From the NCBI GenBank assembly GCA_019240475.1, contig JAFAYI010000024.1, forward strand, positions 248,001 through 312,000: a stretch of DNA of 64,000 nt, read 5' to 3'. Below the pieces are notes generated by a model, which was not told the origin of the DNA, made no database searches, and saw only the letters and a list, made by a program, of their open reading frames with translations. This stretch comes from Acidobacteriaceae bacterium (lineage in GTDB: Bacteria > Acidobacteriota > Terriglobia > Bryobacterales > Bryobacteraceae). Each line of letters begins with the position of its first letter. Positions within the stretch are counted from its first letter, which is position 1. The position numbers were made by a program, and so were the translations under genes. This document shows, in pieces, positions 27,814 to 36,454 of this stretch.

Positions 27814-29135
27814 GCTCAACCGCCCAAGCCTCCGAGCCGCGATTCACGCCCGAATTCGAGCGCCGCACCTACGCCCGCATCACGCGCCGCATCATCCCCT
27901 TTCTCTTCCTCTGCTACATATTCGCTTTCATCGATCGCGTCAACGTCGGCTTCGCCAAGCTGCAAATGCAGCAGGACCTCCGCATCTCCGACGCCGTTTA
28001 CGGAATCGCGGCGGGCATCTTCTTCATCGGATATTTTTTCTTCGAAGTGCCCTGCAACATCGCGCTCGAAAAAATCGGCGCTAAGTTTTGGCTCGGCCCC
28101 ATCATGATCGTTTGGGGTTTGGTCTCGGCCTGCACCATGTTCGTCAAAACCGCCGGCGAATTTTATCTCGTCCGCTTCCTGCTCGGCATCGTCGAATCCG
28201 GTTTCTTCCCCGGCGTCATTCTCTATCTCACCTTCTGGTACACCTCGCGCCACCGCGCCAAAATGGTCGCGGCCTTCATGACCGCCATCCCCTTGGCGGG
28301 CGTCATCGGCGGCCCCATCTCCGGTTGGATTCTCGGCAAAATGTCCGCCGCGGGCGGCCTGCGCGGCTGGCAATGGCTCTATCTCATGGAAGCGGCGCCC
28401 TCCTTGCTCGCAGGCATCGCAACCGTCTTCTTCCTCTACGACGGCCCCCAACACGCGAAATGGCTCGATGACGGCGAAAGATCTCTGGTGCTCCACCGCC
28501 TCGCCGAAGACGAAGCGCGCAAGAAACTCGCCGGCGCCTCGCATTTCACCTTCGCCGCCGCATTCTCCAGCGCGAAAACCTGGCTGCTCTGCGCCATCTA
28601 CTTCGGGTTCGTCATGGGCAACTACGGCATCAGCTTCTGGCTCCCGCAAGTCATCAAGGACACTCTCACCAAAGACTCGGTACGCATCGGCCTGCTCACT
28701 GCCATTCCCTGGGCCTGCGCCGCCGTCGCCATGGTGGTCGCCGGGCATCACTCCGATCGCACCGGCGAACGCCGCTGGCACATCGCCCTCACCGGCATTG
28801 CCGGCGCTCTCGCCTTCGCGATCTCATCCATCCCTGGCATCTCCGGTCTCGCCGGCTTCCTCGCCCTCACCGTCGCCACCGCGGGCCTCGCCTGCGCTTA
28901 TTCCACCTTCTGGTCGCTTCCCACCGCGTTTCTCTCCGGCACTGCCGCCTCCGCCGGCATCGCCTGGATCAACTCCGTCGGCAATCTCGCCGGCTTCCTC
29001 AGCCCCTTTCTAGTCGGCAAAATCCGCGACAGCTCCCACAGCATGACCCCCGCTCTCCTCCTGCTCTCGGTCTGCTCCTTGGGCTCCGCTCTCATAACTG
29101 TCTTCTTTTTCCATCCCCCTCGCGCTCGCACGTGA
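27810..29135 (+). CDS. MFS transporter, anion:cation symporter type
   Basis: 441 residues with twelve predicted helices. It has the N-terminal RITRRIIPFLFLCYIFAFIDRVNVGFAKL pattern of the ACS group (sugar-acid and aromatic-acid uptake, such as galactonate or phthalate transporters), ending here at the loop 2-3 region with FFEVPCNIALEKIG. ATGA overlap with the GMC gene and GTGA overlap with the next isomerase. The likely cargo is the oxidised sugar made by the upstream dehydrogenase. Confidence 0.92.
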   Translation: MSSTAQASEPRFTPEFERRTYARITRRIIPFLFLCYIFAFIDRVNVGFAKLQMQQDLRISDAVYGIAAGIFFIGYFFFEVPCNIALEKIGAKFWLGPIMIVWGLVSACTMFVKTAGEFYLVRFLLGIVESGFFPGVILYLTFWYTSRHRAKMVAAFMTAIPLAGVIGGPISGWILGKMSAAGGLRGWQWLYLMEAAPSLLAGIATVFFLYDGPQHAKWLDDGERSLVLHRLAEDEARKKLAGASHFTFAAAFSSAKTWLLCAIYFGFVMGNYGISFWLPQVIKDTLTKDSVRIGLLTAIPWACAAVAMVVAGHHSDRTGERRWHIALTGIAGALAFAISSIPGISGLAGFLALTVATAGLACAYSTFWSLPTAFLSGTAASAGIAWINSVGNLAGFLSPFLVGKIRDSSHSMTPALLLLSVCSLGSALITVFFFHPPRART

Positions 29136-30082
29136 ACACTGCCCGCCCCTCGCGCTCTCAACTCGGTATCGCAGTCACGTCTTACATGGGTGTCTGGCAG
29201 CCTCAGGACGCTTTTCAGTTCCTTGAGCACGCCCACTCGCTCGGCGCCGCCGGCATTCAAGCCCCGCTGAATGGCGATCTCTCCAAACTCCGAGCGCAGG
29301 CTGAACATTGGGGAATGTACATCGAAGCTTGGGCGCCCATGCCGCGCGGCCACGATTCCTCCGCATTCGACCAAGCCCTTAAAGACGCCAAGACCGTGGG
29401 CGCCGTCGCCATCCGCGCCGCCTGCCTCGATACGCGCCGCTACGAAACCTTCTCTACTCCGGAACAGTGGCGCCAATTCCTCGCCGCCCGCAGCCAATCG
29501 ATCGAGGCTGCTTTGCCTCTCCTCGATCGCTACAAAATTCCTTTGGGCATCGAGAACCACAAAGACTGGACCGCCGAAGAACTAGCCCACGCTCTCGCCG
29601 CGCATTCGAGCGAATACCTGGGCGTCTGCCTCGATTTGGGCAACAACATTTCTCTGCTCGACGACCCCATGCGAGCCATCGAAGTCCTCGCCCCCTTCGC
29701 GGTCAGCACTCACATCAAAGACATCGCCGTCTCGCCTGCGCCCAACCATCGAGCCTTCCTGCTCTCGGAAGTGATCCTCGGCCACGGCCTCATCGATCTT
29801 CCCCGCTCCATTTCACTCATCCAAGCATCGCGCCCCCAAACACGCCTCTCTCTCGAAATGATCACGCGCGATCCACTCCTCATCCCCTGTCACACCGATG
29901 CCTATTGGGCAACGTTCCCCGAGCGCGACGACGCTCTCCTCGCCAGCGCCCTCGCGTTTGTGCGGCAGCACTCCTCGCCGCTTCCCGCCGTCTCGCGCCT
30001 CTCGCGCCAAGATCGACTCGCGCTTGAAAACGAAAATGTGATCGCCTGCCTGCGCTACGCGCGCGACCAATTAGCGTTGTGA
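29132..30082 (+). CDS. Sugar isomerase/epimerase-like TIM barrel
   Basis: 316 residues, xylose-isomerase-like barrel without a signal peptide. Metal-ligand candidates appear in order: Glu in LGIENHKDW, Asp in CLDLGNNIS, His in STHIKDIA and Glu in SLEMITRD. The GTG start overlaps the MFS stop. As the last gene of the operon it probably converts or cleaves the imported, oxidised sugar. Its last 12 bp overlap the end of the convergent TPR gene. Confidence 0.87.
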   Translation: MNTARPSRSQLGIAVTSYMGVWQPQDAFQFLEHAHSLGAAGIQAPLNGDLSKLRAQAEHWGMYIEAWAPMPRGHDSSAFDQALKDAKTVGAVAIRAACLDTRRYETFSTPEQWRQFLAARSQSIEAALPLLDRYKIPLGIENHKDWTAEELAHALAAHSSEYLGVCLDLGNNISLLDDPMRAIEVLAPFAVSTHIKDIAVSPAPNHRAFLLSEVILGHGLIDLPRSISLIQASRPQTRLSLEMITRDPLLIPCHTDAYWATFPERDDALLASALAFVRQHSSPLPAVSRLSRQDRLALENENVIACLRYARDQLAL

Positions 30083-31024
30083 CGCATTCGTCAATCGCTC
30101 ATGCTCGTCGCGTTCCGCCTGCGCCCGCTCCGGCTCGCCCAACCGGTCGTACACTCGCGCCAGATGGTAATGCGGCATCGGCTGCTTCGGATCGATCTCG
30201 ATGCTTCGCTCCAGTTCCTTCGCCGCCTCCGCGTAATTGTGCTTCGCGGCTAGCAGCACTCCCAGCTCGTAATGCGCCTCCCAATCGTTCCCATTCAGCT
30301 CAATCGATCTCCGAAGCAATCCTTCGCCCTGCGCGTCGCGCCTATCCGCCGCCAGTCTCGCCTTGGCGAGCAGCAGCCAAGCCTCCGCATTCTTCCCATC
30401 GCGTCGCGTCCAGGTCTCATAGTCCTTGGTGATCTCGTCCAGATGACCGCCCGCCTGGTCCAGCATCTTGCCCAAAAACACATACGGCTGCTCCACGCTC
30501 GCGTCCAGCCGGATCGCTTCCAGAAACTCCGTGATCGCGTCCTCGAACCGCCGCTGCCCATACCGCGCCACGCCCAGCGCAAGCACCAATTGCACGTCTT
30601 TCGGGTGCCCGCTTAAACCGGTCTGGGCTGTCTCCGCCGCCTGCGTGAAATCCCCGCGCTCCAGGAACGTCTTCGTCCAGTAATAGGCAATCTGCGCGTC
30701 CAGTTTCGCCGCGTGCGCAATCTGCCCCGCGTCCGAGTAATACATCGCAAGCGCATGCGCCACCACCGGATCGCTGCCGCCGATAGCCTCGCCTTTCTCC
30801 GCTGCCGCGGCCGCTAACTTTGGCTCGCTGCTTCTTAAATAGACTTCCGCCAGCGCGCTCCACACATAGGCGTTCTTTGCATCCAGCCGCGACGCTCGCT
30901 CCAGGTCCGCGCGCGCTTCCACAAGCTGCCCATGCTGCAGCTCCAATAATCCACGCTTGAATAGATCGCGCGGCGGATTCGTATCCGCCGCAAGCGTACC
31001 CGCAAGAAACAGCGCTAGGAGCAA
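30071..31024 (-). CDS. Exported TPR-repeat protein
   Basis: 317 residues. The start (MLLALFLAGTLAAD) is a short signal peptide. The rest is a TPR solenoid of about seven repeats (FKRGLLELQHGQLVEARADL, then WSALAEVYLRSSEPKLAAAA and so on). TPRs bind protein partners. It starts ten bases after the TonB receptor stop, so the two are probably one transcription unit, and the protein may serve the receptor. Confidence 0.85.
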   Translation of the reverse strand: MLLALFLAGTLAADTNPPRDLFKRGLLELQHGQLVEARADLERASRLDAKNAYVWSALAEVYLRSSEPKLAAAAAEKGEAIGGSDPVVAHALAMYYSDAGQIAHAAKLDAQIAYYWTKTFLERGDFTQAAETAQTGLSGHPKDVQLVLALGVARYGQRRFEDAITEFLEAIRLDASVEQPYVFLGKMLDQAGGHLDEITKDYETWTRRDGKNAEAWLLLAKARLAADRRDAQGEGLLRRSIELNGNDWEAHYELGVLLAAKHNYAEAAKELERSIEIDPKQPMPHYHLARVYDRLGEPERAQAERDEHERLTNASQR

Positions 31025-31034
31025 CTACCTCAGC

Positions 31035-34000
31035 TTAGAACTGGAGCCGCAACTGGAAGTCGATGTGCCGCTCGCTTCCGGCAAGGGTTTGCGTGATTTG
31101 GCCGAAGTTGCTGTTGTTTTGGTTCAGCGAAACATCTTGTACGTTGTACTGCGGCGTATTCGAGATGTTGGTTCCCTCCGCGCGGAATTCAAGTTTCATT
31201 CGCTCCGTGAAATCGAAGTCTTTGAAGACCGAGAAATCGAGCGTCCGCTGCGGCGGCCCGACGTTGCTATTCAGCCCGGTGTTGCCCTGGGTCTCCAGTT
31301 CGCCTAGAGTGAGCTGCGAAATCGGCACAAAGTTCGCGGTGTTGAACCACTCGTTAGGAGAACGCCCTCCCGGAGGCGCCTGGTTTGGATTGGTGTGGCC
31401 CGGCAGCATGGTCGGCAGACAGGTTCCGTTTTCGCTGATCACATCCGCGCACGCGCCGCCGCCCGAATTGAGGGTGAACGGCTGTCCGGTTCGCAGGGTC
31501 AGAATTCCATTGATCTGCCAATTGCCCGCGAGCGTTTGAACTACTTTGTTCAGATTCGCGCCATACTGCTTGCCTCGGCCGAACGGAATCTCGTAATTGA
31601 AAGACCCCACGAAGGCGTGACGAATGTCCCACGGTGCGCTGGAATACGACGTGCCGATCTTCGTTCCATCCAGTACGTTGAATCCGGGCGATCCCGAAAG
31701 CGTGGTTCCGGTGTCGGACAACGCATGGCCGTACGTATAGGAAATCTGGCCCTGCAATCCGTGCGAGGTCCGTTTAGTCAGCGATGCCGTCATCGCCTCA
31801 TAGTTGCCAATGCCGAAGGTCGCTGTTCCGCTCACGGAACCGATGTCTGGATACGGCCGCAGCGCAGTGCAGTTCAAGTTGCCTGTGTTCACGACCGTTG
31901 GGCAGGCATTCGGATCGGGCTGGTACAACTGATGCGCCTGGTGATTGCCTTCGTAACCAACTTCCAAAGCCATCTGCCCCGGCAATTCGTGCTGAACCGC
32001 GAAGTTCCACTCTTGCACCATCGGGTTGTCGAAGTCCGGGTACACTTCGCGGAACTGCAGCGAGGTTACCGGATACCCGTTGAAGACGCTGGTCGGAAAA
32101 CCGACGCTCAACGCGCCTGTGTATGCCCCATTCGCCATCAGTGGATCCGGCTGGAAAATGCTCACCGTTCCGGGACGCGCTAAAGAGGGCGACTCGTTGA
32201 AGGGCGCCGATTCGCCGCGATTCGGGTTCCCGCCCTGGTTTTCTTCGCCGCCATAGAAGATGCCGAAGAATCCGCGGATCACTGTTTTCGGCTCAATGTT
32301 GTAAGCGAAGCCCAGCCGCGGTCCGATATCCGTCTTGTCCCAGGGAATCAGGTAACTGTTCACCTGCCCCCGGCTGACGTTGATCGGCGTGCTGAAAAGA
32401 GCCGGGAAAGTCACCCCGTTGATCGTCGCCGGCGAATTGAAGTTCGGAGGCAACGGAGCATTCTGGTTCGGTCCGCTCGGAATATAAAGGGTCAAATTCG
32501 AGAAGTCGAAGTTCGATTGCCGCCCAAACTGCTCGCCGATCGGCGAGAACAATTCGTACCGCGCCCCGATGTTCAACGTTAACTTCGGCGTCACTTTCCA
32601 GTTATCCATGAAGTAGGTCGCGTAGGCCTGCTTGGTGGAAGAAATAAAGTTCGTCGTGGAAATCTGGGCCGTGGTATCGACCGACCCCAGAAGGAACGAT
32701 GCGAATTCGTCACCCGTCCCCGGCGCCAATGCGTTTACGTTGCCTGTTGCGGCCTGCGCTCCTGTTTCGGCCTGGCCGAAGCTGAGTTCTCCGTGCGGGA
32801 AAGGCACCTGGAAGAACGGGAAGTGCAGCTCGCGGAATTCACCGCCCATCTTGAACTGATGGTTCCCATGCACGATCGAAAGATTCTCGATCATGTCCCA
32901 TTCGTTGTTGTACTCCTTGGTCGGGAGCCAGTCGTTCGCCCCAATCTGGCTGTAACGGCCCAGGTCGATCTGCGGCGCGCCGCCATTGAGCGTGGTCGTC
33001 GGGTCATAGCCTCCAATCCCGAGGGCCTTGTATACATCTGTATCGGCATTCGCCTGGGTGCGCGCTGTAACCAGGCGGCTGAACCCTACGCGCGCTTCGT
33101 TCACCATGGTGGGCGAAAATGTATGAGTCCAGCTCAACATCGCGTTGCGTCCGAGATCCTGCTCGCTCGAACCCTGGAAGTTGCCGCCGTCCAGCGGTCC
33201 TGGGAACGGAGGCACGCTGCTCTTGGCCGTGTTCGCCCAACTGATCGTGCCGAAAATGCTGTTCGCGTCGTTGTAGTGCCAATCGACCCGCCCGTCGCCC
33301 TGATCGGTATTCAGCGCGCCGGGAGTGGCCACCGCATAACAGCCCGCGCCGGCCGGCGCCCCGCTGCAGTTCGCTGTGGCCGTGTTGGGATTCGGATAAA
33401 GCGCGGCAAGCTTCATCGAGACCGGATCCATTTCCGAGGTGGGAATGGTGTTATTCGCGTAGGGCCTGCGCGCATACGTGGCCCTCTGTCCCGAAGCGGC
33501 ATTCAAGGTCCCTGGAACGCAGCCACTGACGCACGTGGTAGAGGTCGGATCGTAAAGGATGTCGGCAATACCCGAGAAGTTTCCGGCTCGCTCCTCCGGA
33601 GTCGGTATGGTGAACGTCGGCCCAAAGCCGAGGTTTTGAACCGAGCCGCCCGCCGTGCGGATACGTGTCCCCTGGTAGTCGCCGAAAATGAAGAGCTTGT
33701 TCTTGATGATCGGGGCGCCGACAGCCGCGCCGAACTGATTCTGATCGAACTTGTTGCGCGGCAGGCCGGACTTGTTGTTCTCCCATTTGTTCGCGTCGAA
33801 ATCCGTATTCGACAAAATCTCCCAGAGCGTCCCATGCAATTGGTTCGTGCCGCTCTTCAGGCTGATCTCCAGAATGCCGCCCGCCGCCCGCCCGTACTGT
33901 GCGTCCGCGCCATTGCTGATGATCTGCATATCGCCGATCGCCTCCGGCGCCGGGCCGATGACAAACGCCGTCTGGTTGATGAAATCGATCACGTTGACGT

Positions 34001-34598
34001 TGTTGTCCACGCCGTTCAGCAGGAAATTGTTTTCGCCCGTCGAACGAACGCCGTTAGCCGCGAAGCCGCCGCCCAGCGCATCGCGAGCCCCCGGTTCGGC
34101 TGGCTGCACGCCCGGCGTTAAAACCGCCAGGAAAGTAAACGTGCGCTGCCCGCCTAGCGGCAGATCCGTGATCTGCTGCGTGTTCAGCGTTTCGCCGATC
34201 ACAGGCGATTCGGTCTGCAACAGAGGCGCCGCCGCCGTTACCTCGACGGTCTGGTTCACGTTCCCCACCTGAAGCGTTAGGTTTACCGCGACCGGCTCGT
34301 TCGGACTTACTAGGATGTTCTTCTGCTGGGCCCTTTGAAACCCAGGCGCCTCGACCGTAACCGTGTAGGTGCCGGGATTCAGAGCCGGCCGCGTGAACGA
34401 ACCCGTATCCGTGGTGACAGTGTCCGACGCCACGCCGGTAGCATCGTTTGTGATTGTGACTTTCGCGTTTGCGACAGCCGAACCCTGCGCGTCGGTAATG
34501 GCGCCGGTGATGGTTCCGAGATCGCGCTGAGCAAAGGCCACAGCGCTTGCGAGCAACACCAGCAGGGCCGCCGACAGGCAGCTACGAACACGTGACAT
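31035..34598 (-). CDS. Oar-like TonB-dependent receptor with carboxypeptidase-regulatory domain
   Basis: 1187 residues. Signal peptide at 1-23, then a carboxypeptidase-regulatory-like beta domain (about 28-110, GTITGAITDAQGSAVANAKV), a plug domain (about 115-260, GVRSTGENNFLLNGVDN), and a very long beta-barrel. The last residue is Phe (HIDFQLRLQF), the outer-membrane assembly signal. These receptors are numerous in Acidobacteria and are thought to import glycans or peptides. A GGAGGGG ribosome-binding site precedes the ATG. The promoter overlaps a LacI-type operator and the leader holds a bulged hairpin. Confidence 0.94.
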   Translation of the reverse strand: MSRVRSCLSAALLVLLASAVAFAQRDLGTITGAITDAQGSAVANAKVTITNDATGVASDTVTTDTGSFTRPALNPGTYTVTVEAPGFQRAQQKNILVSPNEPVAVNLTLQVGNVNQTVEVTAAAPLLQTESPVIGETLNTQQITDLPLGGQRTFTFLAVLTPGVQPAEPGARDALGGGFAANGVRSTGENNFLLNGVDNNVNVIDFINQTAFVIGPAPEAIGDMQIISNGADAQYGRAAGGILEISLKSGTNQLHGTLWEILSNTDFDANKWENNKSGLPRNKFDQNQFGAAVGAPIIKNKLFIFGDYQGTRIRTAGGSVQNLGFGPTFTIPTPEERAGNFSGIADILYDPTSTTCVSGCVPGTLNAASGQRATYARRPYANNTIPTSEMDPVSMKLAALYPNPNTATANCSGAPAGAGCYAVATPGALNTDQGDGRVDWHYNDANSIFGTISWANTAKSSVPPFPGPLDGGNFQGSSEQDLGRNAMLSWTHTFSPTMVNEARVGFSRLVTARTQANADTDVYKALGIGGYDPTTTLNGGAPQIDLGRYSQIGANDWLPTKEYNNEWDMIENLSIVHGNHQFKMGGEFRELHFPFFQVPFPHGELSFGQAETGAQAATGNVNALAPGTGDEFASFLLGSVDTTAQISTTNFISSTKQAYATYFMDNWKVTPKLTLNIGARYELFSPIGEQFGRQSNFDFSNLTLYIPSGPNQNAPLPPNFNSPATINGVTFPALFSTPINVSRGQVNSYLIPWDKTDIGPRLGFAYNIEPKTVIRGFFGIFYGGEENQGGNPNRGESAPFNESPSLARPGTVSIFQPDPLMANGAYTGALSVGFPTSVFNGYPVTSLQFREVYPDFDNPMVQEWNFAVQHELPGQMALEVGYEGNHQAHQLYQPDPNACPTVVNTGNLNCTALRPYPDIGSVSGTATFGIGNYEAMTASLTKRTSHGLQGQISYTYGHALSDTGTTLSGSPGFNVLDGTKIGTSYSSAPWDIRHAFVGSFNYEIPFGRGKQYGANLNKVVQTLAGNWQINGILTLRTGQPFTLNSGGGACADVISENGTCLPTMLPGHTNPNQAPPGGRSPNEWFNTANFVPISQLTLGELETQGNTGLNSNVGPPQRTLDFSVFKDFDFTERMKLEFRAEGTNISNTPQYNVQDVSLNQNNSNFGQITQTLAGSERHIDFQLRLQF

Positions 34599-34635
34599 GA
34601 GATCCCCTCCAACGCTGAGATGAATCGACTAACAA

Positions 34636-34667
34636 GCGCACAGGCCCTTTTGGTGGCCGTTGTGCGC
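34636..34667. repeat. Bulged hairpin repeat, diverged copy in the TonB-receptor leader
   Basis: GCGCACA pairs with TGTGCGC exactly as in the 18106 and 18154 copies, and the two-base GT bulge is retained. The inner stem differs: GGCC with GGCC around CTTTTGGT. So the outer stem and bulge are conserved while the inner stem changes with pairing kept. It lies about 40-70 bp upstream of the receptor start codon, inside the predicted 5' untranslated region. Confidence 0.75.
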
Positions 34668-34700
34668 CCTCAACACCGAACTAAAGCAAACTTGGGATCG

Positions 34701-34729
34701 AACGTACCACACGTAAACGTTTACTTCAA
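34701..34729 (-). promoter_or_regulatory. Promoter of the TonB-receptor gene
   Basis: On the minus strand: -35 TTGAAG (34729-34724), a 17-bp spacer and -10 TACGTT (34706-34701). This predicts an untranslated leader of roughly 95 bases before the receptor ATG. The operator palindrome fills the spacer. Confidence 0.55.
34713..34724. promoter_or_regulatory. LacI-family operator GTAAACGTTTAC
   Basis: A perfect 12-base CG-centred palindrome that matches the general LacI/GalR operator pattern. It lies within the -35/-10 spacer of the receptor promoter, the classic repression position. The LacI regulator at 23611-24612 is the only family member in the window, but no such site lies in front of its own operon, so the true regulator may be elsewhere. 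Confidence 0.7.
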
Positions 34730-34777
34730 GAGATTTTATTAACCCATACTCCCGGGGGCTCACGGCCGGTTCTGGGC

Positions 34778-34783
34778 TATAAT
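34778..34783 (+). promoter_or_regulatory. Consensus -10 element, leaderless start
   Basis: A perfect TATAAT ends nine bases before the ATG of the first CRTAC1 gene; no ribosome-binding site fits in between. Transcription would begin at or beside the start codon. The -35 region is not recognisable. Confidence 0.5.
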
Positions 34784-34792
34784 GGCCAATCC

Positions 34793-36454
34793 ATGAGGCG
34801 TAGTGCGGTCGTAGCGTGCCTTACATTAACTATCGCCGCCGCCACCCTCCCCGCCTTCAAAGCCGATTTCCACGACCTCGCCGCCTCCTCCGGCCTAACC
34901 GCCCCCAACGTCTACGGCGGCCTCGCTCGCAAAGACTATATCCTCGAAACCACGGGCAACGGCGTCGCCATCTTCGACTATGACAATGACGGCCGCAACG
35001 ACATATTCATAGCCAACGGAACGCGTCTCAACTCCTCTCCCAACACCCCCCTGTCGCAGCTCTATCACAATGAAGGCAACGGCCGCTTCCGCAATGTCGC
35101 CGCTCAAGCCGGCCTCACCCACTCCGGCTGGGCCCAGGGCGTCTGCGTCGGCGACTACGATAACGACGGCCACCCCGACCTTCTCGTCACCTACTACGGC
35201 CACAACATTCTCTACCGCAATCGCGGCGACGGCACCTTCGAAGACGCCACCGCCCAAGCCCATCTGCCCCTTACCGGCACGCGCTACGGCGCCGGCTGCT
35301 CCTTCCTCGACTACGACCGCGATGGCTATCTCGATCTCTTCATCGCCAACTACGTTGATCTCGACCTCGCCGCCACTCCCCACCCCGGCCAAGGCGAGTT
35401 CTGTGTGTGGAAAAACATTCCCGTCATGTGCGGCCCCCGCGGCCTCCCGCTCGCCCACAACGTCCTCTATCACAACAACCGCGACGGCACCTTCACCGAT
35501 GTCTCCGAATCCGCCGGCATCCTGAAGCCCGGCGGCCGCTACAGCCTCGGCGTCGCCGCGGCCGACTTCGATAACGACGGCTGGCCCGACATCTACGTCG
35601 CCTGCGACATGACTCGCAGCCTGCTCTTCCACAACCTCCACAACGGTACCTTCGAAGAACGCGGCGTCGAATCGGGCGTCGCCCTCAACTTCGATGGCGA
35701 CCTCCAGGCCGGCATGGGCATCGCTGTCGCCGACTACGATGGCGACGGCCTGCTCGATATCGCCAAGACCAACTTCTCCGGCGACCTCACCTCGCTGTAC
35801 CACAACGACGACGGCAAGTTCTTCACCGACGTCTCGCGAGAAGCCGGCCTCGCCTCGCGCCAGCTACTCGGCTGGGGCGTCGCCTTCGTCGATGTCGATG
35901 ACGACGGCTGGCGCGACCTCGTCGTCGCCAACGGCCACGTCTACCCCGAAGTCGAAGGCAAGCAGCTCGGCGACACCTACCTGCAGCCCACGGTGCTCTA
36001 CCACAATCTTGGCAATGGCAAATTCCGCGACGTCACCACCGAAGCCGGCCCCGCTTTCGCCACGCCACGCCCCGCTCGCGGCCTCGCCGTCGGCGACCTG
36101 CTCGGCGATGGACACCAACAGATCGTGCTCGTCAACATGAACTCCACGCCCAGCCTGCTCGCCAACCACGGCCCTCATGGCCACTACCTCAATCTGTCGC
36201 TCACCGGCACAAAATCGAACCGCAGCGCCATCGGCGCCCGCGCCATCGTCACCGCCGGCGGCCGGAACAGAATCGATGAAGTCATGAGCGGCGGCAGCTA
36301 CTATTCCCAAAATTCCTTGACACTCCACTTCGGCCTCGGCGACTGCCCGCGCGCCGACAAAATCGAAATCCGCTGGCCCAGCGGCATCGTCCAAACCCTC
36401 GGCCCCACGCCCGCCGACCGCACCCTCAAAATCGCCGAGCCTTCCCAGCCGTGA
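34793..36454 (+). CDS. CRTAC1-family exported protein (VCBS/FG-GAP repeats, ASPIC-UnbV)
   Basis: 553 residues with a signal peptide (VVACLTLTIAAATLPAF). A seven-bladed-propeller type array of repeats carries calcium-binding DxDxDG loops: IFDYDNDGRNDIFIANG, GDYDNDGHPDLLV, LDYDRDGYLDLFIANY and others. The C-terminal 100 residues are the ASPIC/UnbV domain (SNRSAIGARAIVTAGG, then YYSQNSLTLHFGLG and RWPSGIVQ). The family is secreted and its molecular role is unknown. First gene of a five-gene operon; the next start overlaps its stop (GTGA). Confidence 0.92.
   Translation: MRRSAVVACLTLTIAAATLPAFKADFHDLAASSGLTAPNVYGGLARKDYILETTGNGVAIFDYDNDGRNDIFIANGTRLNSSPNTPLSQLYHNEGNGRFRNVAAQAGLTHSGWAQGVCVGDYDNDGHPDLLVTYYGHNILYRNRGDGTFEDATAQAHLPLTGTRYGAGCSFLDYDRDGYLDLFIANYVDLDLAATPHPGQGEFCVWKNIPVMCGPRGLPLAHNVLYHNNRDGTFTDVSESAGILKPGGRYSLGVAAADFDNDGWPDIYVACDMTRSLLFHNLHNGTFEERGVESGVALNFDGDLQAGMGIAVADYDGDGLLDIAKTNFSGDLTSLYHNDDGKFFTDVSREAGLASRQLLGWGVAFVDVDDDGWRDLVVANGHVYPEVEGKQLGDTYLQPTVLYHNLGNGKFRDVTTEAGPAFATPRPARGLAVGDLLGDGHQQIVLVNMNSTPSLLANHGPHGHYLNLSLTGTKSNRSAIGARAIVTAGGRNRIDEVMSGGSYYSQNSLTLHFGLGDCPRADKIEIRWPSGIVQTLGPTPADRTLKIAEPSQP

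Noticed and set aside
32793..34121. 442-codon open frame opposite the TonB receptor
   Set aside because: Arg-rich shadow translation with no motif, wholly inside a convincing receptor gene.
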